Shown here: in pieces, positions 8,791 through 17,400 of the stretch
Layout of the letters: each line of letters begins with the position of its first letter
Position numbering within the stretch: position 1 is the stretch's first letter
Source of the DNA: Bifidobacterium pullorum subsp. gallinarum
Lineage (GTDB): Bacteria; Actinomycetota; Actinomycetes; Actinomycetales; Bifidobacteriaceae
Direction of reading: 5' to 3'
NCBI RefSeq assembly: GCF_000741215.1
Contig: NZ_JGYX01000004.1
Span: 42,572-106,571 of the forward strand
DNA: 64,000 nt
The notes under the pieces: generated by a model
The model's database searches: none
The model's input: only the letters and a program-made list of their open reading frames with translations
Told to the model about the DNA's origin: nothing
Position numbers and translations under genes: made by a program

Positions 8791-8859
8791 GTTCCCCGAG
8801 TTGGACCGTTTTCGTTCCTAGAGTTGGACTGTTTTTTGTTCCCAGAGTTGGCCGGTTTT
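8791..8859 (+). repeat. Three tandem ~20-bp repeats, 23-24-bp period
   Basis: Three copies of a unit starting GTTCC and containing AGTTGGaCcGTTTT begin at 8791, 8814 and 8838. They lie in the gene-free gap between the LacI gene and the convergent MFS gene, directly before a second repeat array. Short direct repeats at helical-turn spacing look like binding sites for a DNA-binding protein, for example a transposase at an element end. No transposase gene is nearby. Confidence 0.7.
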
Positions 8860-8891
8860 CATTTCACGGAGTGGAGACACTTCTCTCTTTG

Positions 8892-9006
8892 CACGTTTTG
8901 ATGGGTTAGGAATCGTCGATTTGTCACGTTTTGATGGGTTAGGAGATGCCGGATCGACACGTTTTGATGGGTTCAAATTTCGTCAACCGTCACGTTTTGA
9001 TGGGTT
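8892..9006 (+). repeat. Four identical 16-bp repeats at an exact 33-bp period
   Basis: CACGTTTTGATGGGTT occurs at 8892-8907, 8925-8940, 8958-8973 and 8991-9006. The start-to-start distance is exactly 33 bp each time, with three unrelated 17-bp spacers. In one frame the repeat reads [A/S/T]-R-F-D-G every 11 codons, but that frame has no start signal and continues as antisense of the MFS gene. The rest of the gap (8708-8790 and 9007-9178) shows no gene. Confidence 0.85.
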
Positions 9007-9178
9007 TAGACCAACGGAACCGCTCATTTCGACACCCGAACTCCCGTTCCATGCCAACACGACGGTGCCATGGCCAGTCGTCATCGAACCGGCCATGACG
9101 CATGCCATACCATCGTCCGGGCGGCGTCCGCCCATCGGCACCAAGACCATCCATCGATGCCGATCCTCAGCCTTCCGA

Positions 9179-10408
9179 CTAGCGCACGCGGCGGATCGAG
9201 CGGAACAACGCGGCCGCCACCAGCACCACCACGGCCTCGCCGACGAACACGCCGCCGTAGCCGACCGTGTTGATGACCATCGCCGCCGCGAACGATCCGC
9301 CGACGCCGCCCAATGTGTTCGCCAGATTCAGGAAGCCCAGATCCTTGGCGGCTGCCTCCGGGTTCGGCAGTACCTCGACGCTGATCGTCTGGATCAGCGA
9401 CGAGTTCGCGCCGTTGGCGATGCCGACGATCACCGAGAATGCGATCAGCCCCGCCGGGGTCGGGAACAGGAAGGGGATGATCGCGCCGACGGCGATCATG
9501 CAGGCGGTGATGACCGTCAGTATCTTCGGTCGCCCGATCCGATCGGCGAGCGGTCCGGCCGCCAGGCAGCAGACCAGCCCGATCGCCAGTGTGATCGACG
9601 AGTTGATGGACAGCATCCTCTGCGCACCGGCCTGATCAAGGTGCAGGTAGTCCTGCAGGATGTACAGCATGTAGTTCGAGATCATGCTGCTGCCCACCGT
9701 CAACAGGAACCGCGCCGCCAGCGTCTTGTAGAAGTCGCGCGCGCCGTGCGTGGGGAACATGAACATCCTCAGCAGCTCGCGCGGGTTGAACGGCGGCATC
9801 GGTTCGTCCAGGTTCGAACGCTCCCCGGCCAGCAGCGCGGAGATGATGCCACCGATCAGCGCGACCGCGGCGAAGGTCTCCACGCCCAGCGTCACGTTCT
9901 CAAGGAACTGCGCGGCCACGAGAATGCCGGTCTGGCCGCCGATCATCTGCCCGAGACCGTACGCGGAGGACACGGTGCCCCGCCATCGCGCCGGCACCCG
10001 GTCGGACAGCTGCGCGATCATCGCGGCGGCCACGCCGTTGACCACCAACTCGTACAAACACCACCAGCCGAGCATCGCGCCGATGCCGTCGGCACGGCTG
10101 AACGCGAACAGCACCAGACAGGACAGGATCGAACAGCCGATGATCCACGGCTTGCGCTTGCCGAACCGCGTGCGGGTGCGGTCCGAGCAGGCGCCGAGCA
10201 CGATGTTCGATACGAGCGCGACCAGCATCGCGATGGTCGAGAACATCATGACCAGCGAAACCTTGTTCGCCGGATCGATCTCGCTGACGCGCTGCGGCAA
10301 CAGCGTGGAGATCGCACCCTGATGGGGCATGAGCCAGGCGGCCGGACCGATCACCAGGGCGATCGCCAACCGCCACGGCATGCGCTCCCCGGTTTCGGCC
10401 CGGGTCAT
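9179..10408 (-). CDS. MFS transporter, sugar porter (GPH-like)
   Basis: 409-residue integral membrane protein with about 12 predicted helices. The loop between helices 2 and 3 carries the MFS/GPH signature as LGACSDRTRTRFGKRKPWIIG, and helices 7-12 follow a short central loop (SNLDEPMPPFNPRELLRMF). The ATG at 10408 shares its A with the TGA of the GH43 gene (TGATG), so translation is coupled; longer upstream frames read into the GH43 gene and are not real. Pairing with a cytoplasmic GH43 enzyme implies import of a short pentoside that the hydrolase then splits. Substrate inferred from context. Confidence 0.88.
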   Translation of the reverse strand: MTRAETGERMPWRLAIALVIGPAAWLMPHQGAISTLLPQRVSEIDPANKVSLVMMFSTIAMLVALVSNIVLGACSDRTRTRFGKRKPWIIGCSILSCLVLFAFSRADGIGAMLGWWCLYELVVNGVAAAMIAQLSDRVPARWRGTVSSAYGLGQMIGGQTGILVAAQFLENVTLGVETFAAVALIGGIISALLAGERSNLDEPMPPFNPRELLRMFMFPTHGARDFYKTLAARFLLTVGSSMISNYMLYILQDYLHLDQAGAQRMLSINSSITLAIGLVCCLAAGPLADRIGRPKILTVITACMIAVGAIIPFLFPTPAGLIAFSVIVGIANGANSSLIQTISVEVLPNPEAAAKDLGFLNLANTLGGVGGSFAAAMVINTVGYGGVFVGEAVVVLVAAALFRSIRRVR

Positions 10409-12228
10409 CAGTGCATCGTCTCCCCGTCGACGGCCAGAGTCCCGGTCGGCACGCCGGCCAGGCAGCCGACGAAGCCGCCAGACCATTCGGTGCTCAGGAA
10501 ACGGGCGTCGCGGCGGTCCATCACCCGGCATCCGTCGGGCTCGCCGCCGCGGATCGTCTCTTCCACGAGTCCGGCCACGTCACGGGTCCCGTCATAGGCC
10601 AGCACGGTCAGCTCGTTGCGGCGCATCAGCACGGCCACACGCGTGCAGCCTTCCGGCAGCGGCCCATAGCTGCGGGTGTCGTCAACGCCATCCTCGGTGA
10701 AGATGCAGGTGACGCCCGCCGGCCGCCGGCCATCTCCCAGGCCATGGCACAGCGTGACCAGATGGGTGGAGTTCTGTCGGATGACCAACGTGCCGCCGTC
10801 CGGTACGGACAGCAGCGTGTCGTCCTCGGCGATGCGCGCGTACCGGATGCCGGTTTCATCGCGGATCGTCAGGTCGGCCTCGCGATCGGCATCCAGCACC
10901 GGACGGGCCGCCGCGGCACGGGTCCCGGCGTCGTTCAGGCCGATGAGCACACGGACCGCGCGGTCGTCGGCGACGGCCGTCATGCCGCGGACGGCCGGAT
11001 CATCAGCGGCGATATCCGTCCCCGCGTCGAGAATCGTCAGACGCTCCGGCATCCGGCCCAGGCCTGGCGCGACGACAGGCCAGCCGGGATCGCCCGGGTC
11101 GGAGGTCGGTGCGCCGCCGCCGTCAAGCTTCCAACTCGACGGGTTATGCTCCCACGTCATCGGCGCGATGAACGGCTCACGACCCAGGTAGCTCAGCAGC
11201 TCGCCCGGGTTGGCGCCCTTGGTTTCACGCACGCCCAGGCTGACCATCCACCAGCCCAGCGTCGGGTGGTGCAGGATGTCGCCGTGGCCGACGCACTGCA
11301 CCGGTTCGTTCAGACCCAGATGGCGGTGGGTCAGGATCGGGTTCTTCTTGTTCGCGTGGAACAAACGGTCGTGCGTGCCCAGCAGGCAGTGTTCGCCCTC
11401 GCGCGGCGCGGGGATTGCGACGCCGGCCTCCGCGATGTCCGCGCGGAACGTCTCGATTGCGGCCTTGAGTCCCTGCGGCGCGAACACGCGCATCGCCATC
11501 TCGCTGTGCTCGAAGCTGGTGCCGCCTTCGGCGGTGAACAGGTATACATAGTCGCCGATGCGGTACAGGTGCGGTCCCTCGGCCCAGACCGCATCGACGC
11601 CGTAGCCGCGCCAGATCACGGTCCTGCCATCGCCGGCGGCCTGGCCGTCGTTAATCAGGGTCCAGGTCTCCGGGTCGATGCGCTGCGTCCAGATTTCGGT
11701 CTGCCCCTCCCACTGCGGGTCGAGGGCGGGACGGGTCTGGGTCCAGTACACCGCGCCGTCGCAATCCTCGAAGATGTCCGGATCGATGCCCTCGGCGCCC
11801 TCGATCCAGTACGGGCCGGACCACGGTCCCTCCAGCGTGTCGGCCACGATTGCGAAGTTGCCCTCCGCCTTGGCGGCGGCCGCGAGTTCCTCCTCGGTGA
11901 CGCCGCCGCGCCGCGCTGCCTCCTCATTGATGCGGGCGATCGTGCAGACGATGACGTACCGGCCACCGATGCGGCGCAACGTCGGCGCGTAGACGCCGCC
12001 CGAATCTTCCACGAATGGGATGAGCAGACGACGGGCCATCGCCTCGTCGATGGCGTCGGAGACGTGGATCCACCGCCCCAGGTCGTCGGAGGTGTGGATC
12101 GGCAGGCCGGGCACCAGTTCGAACGAGGAGTTGACCATGGCGATGCGGCCGTGGTCCGCGTCCCACATCCAGGACGGGTCCGGGTACATGCCGGTCAGGA
12201 TCGGATTAGTGATGGTGGTTGTGGTCAT
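10408..12228 (-). CDS. Glycoside hydrolase family 43 (beta-xylosidase / alpha-L-arabinofuranosidase type)
   Basis: 606-residue enzyme without a signal peptide, so cytoplasmic. The N-terminal five-bladed propeller domain shows the GH43 catalytic set: general base Asp in NPILTGMYPDPSW (Asp17), the pKa-modulating Asp in EGIDPDIFED (about 150) and the acid Glu in WAEGPHLY (about 215). The remaining part, from about residue 390, matches the C-terminal beta-sandwich of xylosidase-like GH43 enzymes. It would release xylose or arabinose for xylA. The ATG at 12228 has AAGGA 10 bases upstream; two GAAACTTTC dyads lie before it. Xylosidase versus arabinofuranosidase cannot be decided here. Confidence 0.9.
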   Translation of the reverse strand: MTTTTITNPILTGMYPDPSWMWDADHGRIAMVNSSFELVPGLPIHTSDDLGRWIHVSDAIDEAMARRLLIPFVEDSGGVYAPTLRRIGGRYVIVCTIARINEEAARRGGVTEEELAAAAKAEGNFAIVADTLEGPWSGPYWIEGAEGIDPDIFEDCDGAVYWTQTRPALDPQWEGQTEIWTQRIDPETWTLINDGQAAGDGRTVIWRGYGVDAVWAEGPHLYRIGDYVYLFTAEGGTSFEHSEMAMRVFAPQGLKAAIETFRADIAEAGVAIPAPREGEHCLLGTHDRLFHANKKNPILTHRHLGLNEPVQCVGHGDILHHPTLGWWMVSLGVRETKGANPGELLSYLGREPFIAPMTWEHNPSSWKLDGGGAPTSDPGDPGWPVVAPGLGRMPERLTILDAGTDIAADDPAVRGMTAVADDRAVRVLIGLNDAGTRAAAARPVLDADREADLTIRDETGIRYARIAEDDTLLSVPDGGTLVIRQNSTHLVTLCHGLGDGRRPAGVTCIFTEDGVDDTRSYGPLPEGCTRVAVLMRRNELTVLAYDGTRDVAGLVEETIRGGEPDGCRVMDRRDARFLSTEWSGGFVGCLAGVPTGTLAVDGETMH

Positions 12229-12310
12229 CGTCGTGGTCCTTGTACAGAGAGTTGGATGCGCTGTCTCGAAACTTTCATACAGCGTTGTACCAAAGTGTGG
12301 TGAAACTTTC
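12229..12310 (-). promoter_or_regulatory. GH43 operon operator region
   Basis: Two copies of GAAACTTTC (12268-12276 and 12302-12310), 34 bp apart, sit 40-80 bases upstream of the GH43 start. The motif matches the dyads at the importer/LacI promoters with one base fewer in the centre. Two sites about three helical turns apart suit repression by one LacI tetramer or two dimers. Confidence 0.65.
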
Positions 12311-12325
12311 GGAGCCCCGAAACGG

Positions 12326-12360
12326 GAGAACGCCCACGGGTTGCCCCCGCAGGCGTTCTC
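12326..12360. terminator. Hairpin between xylA and the GH43 promoter
   Basis: GAGAACGCC (12326-12334) pairs with GGCGTTCTC (12352-12360). A second near-perfect 14-bp stem lies at 12410-12445 and a GC-rich CGGGCCC pair at about 12463-12486 right after the xylA stop. Together they form a stack of hairpins downstream of xylA on the minus strand. U-tracts are weak, so which one ends transcription is not clear. Confidence 0.55.
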
Positions 12361-12491
12361 TCGATCAATCGGAAGGAAAAGGAGAAAGGAGAATATGACT
12401 GGTTCTATGGTGTCGGTCGCTTCTTACCGCCGAAGCGGCCGACACCGGTTCGCCATCTTCGGGCCCTCCCGGCAGGTCGGGCCCGGAATCA

Positions 12492-13838
12492 TCACGCCTC
12501 GGCGAGGGCGTCGATGATGTAGTTGTTGATCGTGGCCTTGACGGACTCGAGATGATCCGACTTGGTGGTCTCGATGAGCTTGGCCTGCGGGATGTCGAGA
12601 GCGTACTCCTCCAGGGAAGCCAGCGTGGCGGTGCCATCCTCGATGGTGGCGCCGATGCCGGAATCGTAGGAAGCGTAGCGCTCGGCCTGCAGGTTCTGGA
12701 TGAACTTGTCCTCGTGCATCTTCGCAGCGACCAGCAGGCCGGCGGCGAAGGTGTCCATGCCCGCGATGTGCGAACGGAACAGGTCCTCGGCGTCGAAGGA
12801 GGTACGACGCGGCTTGGCATCGAAGTTCAGGCCACCGCGAGGACCGATCTGGCCCTCGTCGATGACCTCCCACATCACGGTGGTGGTCTCCATCAGGTCG
12901 GTCGGGAACTCGTCCATATCCCAGCCGATCAGCTTGTCGCCCTGGTTCGCGTCGAGCGAGCCGAGCACGCCGGCCTCACGGGCCGTGCGGATCTCATGCT
13001 GGTAGGTGTGGCCGGCCAGGTTGGCGTGGTTGCCCTCGAGGTTCAGCTTCATGAAGTCGATGTCGTAGGTCTTCAGGAAGGCGATGGCGGTGGCGGCATC
13101 GAAGTCGTACTGATGCATCGTCGGTTCCTTGGCCTTCGGCTCGATCAGGAACTGGGCGTCCAGACCGATCTCCTTGGCGTACTCATGGCACATGTGGAAG
13201 AACTTGGCCATGTGCTCCTGCTCACGCTGCATCTGCGTGTTCCACAGGTTCTCGTAGCCTTCGCGGCCGCCCCAGAACACGTAGTTCTCGGCGCCCAGGC
13301 GCTTGGCGATCTCCAGGCTGTGCTTCAGCTGGCCGCCAGCGTAGGCGTAGATGTCAGCGAACGGCGAGGTGGAGGCACCGGAGACGAAGCGCGGGTTGGT
13401 GAACAGCGAGGAGGTGTTCCACAGCAGCTTGACGCCGGTGGCCTTCATGTTCTCCTCGATCTTGTCGACGACCTTGTCCAGGTTGGCGTTAGTCTCACGC
13501 AGGGTGTCGCCTTCCGGAGCGATGTCGCGGTCATGGAAGCAGAAGTACTCGGCGCCGAGCTTGGTGAAGAACTCGAAGGCGTAGTCGACCTTGGCCAGAG
13601 CCTCGTCGAGCGGGTTGGAGTACTTGCCGTACCACGGACGGTGAGCGGTGCCGGTGCCGAACGGATCGACGAGCTCCTGATCGAAGGTGTGCCACCAGGC
13701 GACGCCGAAGCGCAGCCAATCCTTCATCTTCTTGCCGGCGACGACGCGGTCGGCGTCGTAGTAATGGAAGGCCAGGCCCTCCTGCGGTCCCTTCTGGCGA
13801 CCGACGTATTCGATCTTGTCAACATCCCACAGACCCAT
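12492..13838 (-). CDS. xylA: Xylose isomerase
   Basis: 448-residue cytoplasmic class II xylose isomerase, converting D-xylose to D-xylulose for the xylulokinase and bifid-shunt route. Seen directly: [24 protein letters not shown] with the catalytic His/Asp, [28 protein letters not shown] (metal Glu), [23 protein letters not shown] and the late metal-binding run GGLNFDAK. Length is typical. ATG 13838 has AAAGGAG 7 bases upstream. A well-formed promoter lies at 13907-13936. It sits upstream of the GH43/MFS genes on the same strand but is separated by hairpins, so it is probably its own transcript. No xylulokinase gene is in the window. Confidence 0.97.
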   Translation of the reverse strand: MGLWDVDKIEYVGRQKGPQEGLAFHYYDADRVVAGKKMKDWLRFGVAWWHTFDQELVDPFGTGTAHRPWYGKYSNPLDEALAKVDYAFEFFTKLGAEYFCFHDRDIAPEGDTLRETNANLDKVVDKIEENMKATGVKLLWNTSSLFTNPRFVSGASTSPFADIYAYAGGQLKHSLEIAKRLGAENYVFWGGREGYENLWNTQMQREQEHMAKFFHMCHEYAKEIGLDAQFLIEPKAKEPTMHQYDFDAATAIAFLKTYDIDFMKLNLEGNHANLAGHTYQHEIRTAREAGVLGSLDANQGDKLIGWDMDEFPTDLMETTTVMWEVIDEGQIGPRGGLNFDAKPRRTSFDAEDLFRSHIAGMDTFAAGLLVAAKMHEDKFIQNLQAERYASYDSGIGATIEDGTATLASLEEYALDIPQAKLIETTKSDHLESVKATINNYIIDALAEA

Positions 13839-13906
13839 GGGTTGCTCCTTTGCTGTTGATTCGAGCTGTTATTGTGTCGGCGTTCTTGTGGTCCGCCGTT
13901 GCATAC

Positions 13907-13936
13907 ATAGTAAGACCATTTACCCAAGTATGTCAA
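13907..13936 (-). promoter_or_regulatory. xylA promoter
   Basis: On the minus strand, TTGACA (13931-13936) and TACTAT (13907-13912) are 18 bases apart, a near-consensus housekeeping promoter about 70 bases upstream of the start codon. A CATAC/GTATG pair overlaps the spacer and could be an operator. The GAAACTTTC dyad of the neighbouring operons is not seen here. Confidence 0.7.
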
Positions 13937-14042
13937 TTCGTTTAACTTTATCGGCGTTTCGCGTCATACGACGCCCATTCAGCCAGCCACATCCCAAGCA
14001 ATCACCCGCAACTCCCCGACCAGCCCCAGCCTTCTTGCCACC

Positions 14043-14272
14043 GCCACAACCGCGTGGTACAGAATCCCTCGGATGGCCCCGGCATCTCCCGTACCACAAC
14101 CACGCGGTACGGCATCCCCAAAACGCATCCCCCAGCATTCCGTACCACAACTGCGGGGTACAAAACCGTCCAAAACCCATCAACAGGATTCCGTACCATG
14201 CCGCAACCACGAGGGACGAAACCCATCGGACAAGACCAGGATCATTCCATGCCGCAATCACACGGCAGGGCA
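14043..14272. repeat. Five degenerate palindromic repeats, ~51-bp period
   Basis: Units with the consensus GTACCaCAACCnCGnGGTAC begin near 14043, 14091, 14142, 14193 and 14248. Units 2 and 3 keep the GTACC/GGTAC ends, giving small hairpins; units 1, 4 and 5 are eroded. Linkers share ATTCC before the unit. The array fills much of the gene-free 13839-14428 interval between xylA and the large surface-protein gene. Open frames through it are repeat translations without ribosome sites. Confidence 0.75.
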
Positions 14273-14328
14273 ATCCCATCGCGCCGTCGGACCGCATCAG
14301 AACGGTTCGATCTGCTCTTGCATAACCA

Positions 14329-14376
14329 TGCCGGTGCGGCGGAACCTTTGAAGATCAAGGCTCCGCCGCACCGGCA
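14329..14376. terminator. Terminator-like hairpin of the surface-protein gene
   Basis: 18-bp stem with a single G-T mismatch (14329-14346 with 14359-14376, core CCGGTGCGGCGG) and a 12-base loop, 53 bases past the stop codon of the surface-protein gene. The stem is very GC-rich; the U-tract is poor on both strands. Confidence 0.6.
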
Positions 14377-14428
14377 CGATTATTGGACAATCAGGCGGCC
14401 ATCTTCCTCGGACGACGGCCGCCCAAGG

Positions 14429-17400
14429 TCAGACGCGATGGCGGCCGCCGCGACTACGCAGCGCCATGCAGCTGCCCGCAATCAACAACGCAACCGCGGC
14501 GATCACCGTAGGCACCATCACTCCAGCACCGGTGTCCGCCGGTTTCTCGCCGTCCGGCCGACCCGAGGAAGAGGACTGCTGTCCGCCCGAAGGCTGCTGT
14601 CCGCCCGAAGGCTGCTGCCCATCCGAAGGCTGCTGTTCGCCCGTCCCGACGCCCACTGTCACATAGTCGACAGCCGAGGTGGCCGATCCTCCGTACGGCG
14701 AGGTGACCTTGGCATACCATCCCTGAACACCTTCGGGGGCATCCCTCCAGACGATCGACGCAGTACGGACGTCGTCGGAATCGGACTGCGCAGGTTCGAT
14801 CAGGGCAGTGCCGATAACCTCGCCACCGAGCACATCGACGCGGAAGGAATCGGTGGTCAGCGTCTTGGGCCGATCGGCCTGGGTCGTATCGATGCCCAGT
14901 TCGTTCAGATGGATGACAAATTCCTCGTCCGAGGGCGCGAATTCGGAAGTGGCCACGGATTCGGAGCCGTATTCGTTAAGCGACGGCGAATACGTGCGCA
15001 CGCTCATCGTGCCGTCAGCAGTGTTCACGTGCATCAACCGCAGGTAGCCCTTGCCGCCCTCTTCCATGCCCTGGTAGTCGAACAGCATGTTGACCACGTT
15101 GCGATCGGCCACGCCGTCGCCATCCGTGTCGACCTGCGAGACTGTCTTCTGAGCGCTGTGGTAGTGGCCGGACAGCACCATCTTGACGTTCTCGTTCGGA
15201 GCGACCACACGCTGGTAGACTTCCTGCGGAATCAGTCCCAAACCGCCCGAGGCGAGCAGGTACTCGTGGAAGTTGAGGATGGCCACACGGTCGGGATACC
15301 GCGCGAGCACATCATTCATCCACTCGATCTCCTCGTCGCCGATGCCCCAGCCCATGTACACCATGATGAAGTCGATGCCACCGGCGGACACCAGGTCGTA
15401 ATGGCCCTTGTTGTTCTTGTAGCTGCCGCCGTACCACGGGTTGGAGTTGTACCGGTTCTCACCGAAGCGGGCGGAGAACTGCGTGTAGTCCTCGGTCTTG
15501 TGATCCACGTCATGGTTGCCGGCAAGCACACCGTACGGGAACCCGGCTTCGTCGAGACGCCTGTACTGTTCGTCCGCCCGAGCCCACTGATCGTCGAGTT
15601 CGGCGTTATCGACCACATCGCCGGTGTGGAACATGTAGGAGATGTTCATCCGGTCACGGTTCTCAAGCAGCCAGGTGTGGATGTTCTTCTGGTGCTCGAA
15701 GTACCCATTGTCGTCGTAGTTGGCATTGTAGTACTGCGTGTCGGACTCCCACGCGAATGTGAAGTCATAGTCTTGGCGTGGGGTGTCAGCCTGGCTGATC
15801 GGATCGTCGGTCATGGAGATGACCGGCTCGCCGTTCACTCCGTTGATCGTGGAGATCTCTCCGTCGGCCTGCGCGGCCACACCATCAAGGGAAGACGCGG
15901 CGGTAAGGTCACCGGGCGCATAACCGGCACCATTCTGGATCACCACGGTCATCGCGCCGTCAGCCACATGGTCGGCATTGGCCACATTCTGCTCAATCGT
16001 GGCCTTGCCTTTTCCGTTGGCCTGGACCCGGGCCACCTGATCCCATGCGCCGGTGGTCACGTTCCTGACGAACGCATACAGGTCGGAACCGGCTTCGGCG
16101 GAACCGTTCCAACGGATCGTGGTGGAAGCGGTCGCGTCGGCCGCCAGAGATTCCGGCACCTTCACCGTGAAGGACTGGTACGGGAACCCGGCATCCTCGG
16201 CGGTGGTGGTCACGGTCGCCTTGTCATCCGCATTGAGCTTGGCGGCGTCTTCGGCGGACAGCGCCGTGCCCTGCGTCCCGTCAGCCACACCGGACTGGCG
16301 GGTGGTGCCCTGCGAGGAGGCGATCTTGTCGGTTTCTCCAGGAACCATGGCCTCGCCGCGGTAGAAGGTCACGCCGAGTTCATCGTTCGACTCGTCGGCC
16401 GCGCTCACGCTCAACGTCGGCTCGGCGCCATCCTGCGATTCCACGGCGGTGACGGTCGGATCCTCCTCCGGCGTGGTGAAGGTCACTTCTGCGCTGGTGG
16501 TGTTGCCTGCATTATCGGAGACGGTGAAGGTGACGGTGTGCTCGCCCGCCGGCAGATCGACCGAGGATGTCGTATACGGCAGTTCGATCGGTTCGGCCTC
16601 GGATTGCCCGTTGGCAAGGGTTGCGCCCAACGAGCCCTCGGCTATACCGGAGGTTATATCCGAGGCCTCGGCGTCGATGGTGATTGTTCCGCGCTTGACA
16701 TCCTTGCCGGAGTTTTCTTCGTCGGCGATGTCGGGGGTGATGACCGGCTTGGTGTTATCGACCGTGACCGTGGCCTCGGCGCGGTTCGCACCGAACTCCG
16801 CGGATACCGTATGCTCGCCGTCGGCCACCGTGGTGGTGTCCCACAGATACTGGTTGGCGGCCACGGAGGTTTCGGGAATCTCGAACTCGAGCAGGATGTA
16901 CTCATACTGGCCCGAGGAATCGCCGATCTTGATCGAATTGGCGGGATTCGCGACTTCCTCGGTCACGTCTTCCTCCGTCACCTTACCGGCGGTGCCCGGG
17001 CTCACGCCGGCGGTCGCCTTGCTCGCATGCAGCGTCGTACCGTCGGGTAGCACCAGGCGAATGTTGGACGCCTGGTAGTTGTCGGCGTTCTCGGAGTTCA
17101 CGGTGCCGTCGGACAGAATGTCGGTGGCGCTGGACTTGGTGCCGGCGTTCATGTACATCTTGATGGTGTTGTCCTCGACCATGTCCAACGGGACCGGGAA
17201 CGACACAGTGGCTGTGTCGCCGTAGGTGCCGTCGTCGAAGGAGCCGATCACGTTCTCCTGCCAATCGGACTCGCTCGGTGTACCCTGAATGTCGAGCTTC
17301 CTGGTGAACGAATTGTAGAAGAAGATGTCCGTCTGGGTGATTTCGGCGGCAATATACGGCTCGGATTCCAGCGAAGTGGTCATGCTCTCGACACCCACGG

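Noticed and set aside
8892..9006. CRISPR array
   Set aside because: Repeat 16 bp and spacer 17 bp are too short, only four repeats, no cas genes.
8921..10597. Long frame encoding SRFDG repeats followed by antisense of the MFS gene
   Set aside because: The 11-codon periodicity comes from the 33-bp DNA repeat; TTG start without ribosome site, and most of the frame is antisense.
14043..14272. CRISPR array
   Set aside because: Units are degenerate and linkers are related to one another, unlike CRISPR spacers.
14054..17050. 998-codon open frame antisense to the surface-protein gene
   Set aside because: High-GC antisense shadow; repeats of Gly/Arg/His, no ribosome site, and the opposite strand has signal peptide and domain structure.
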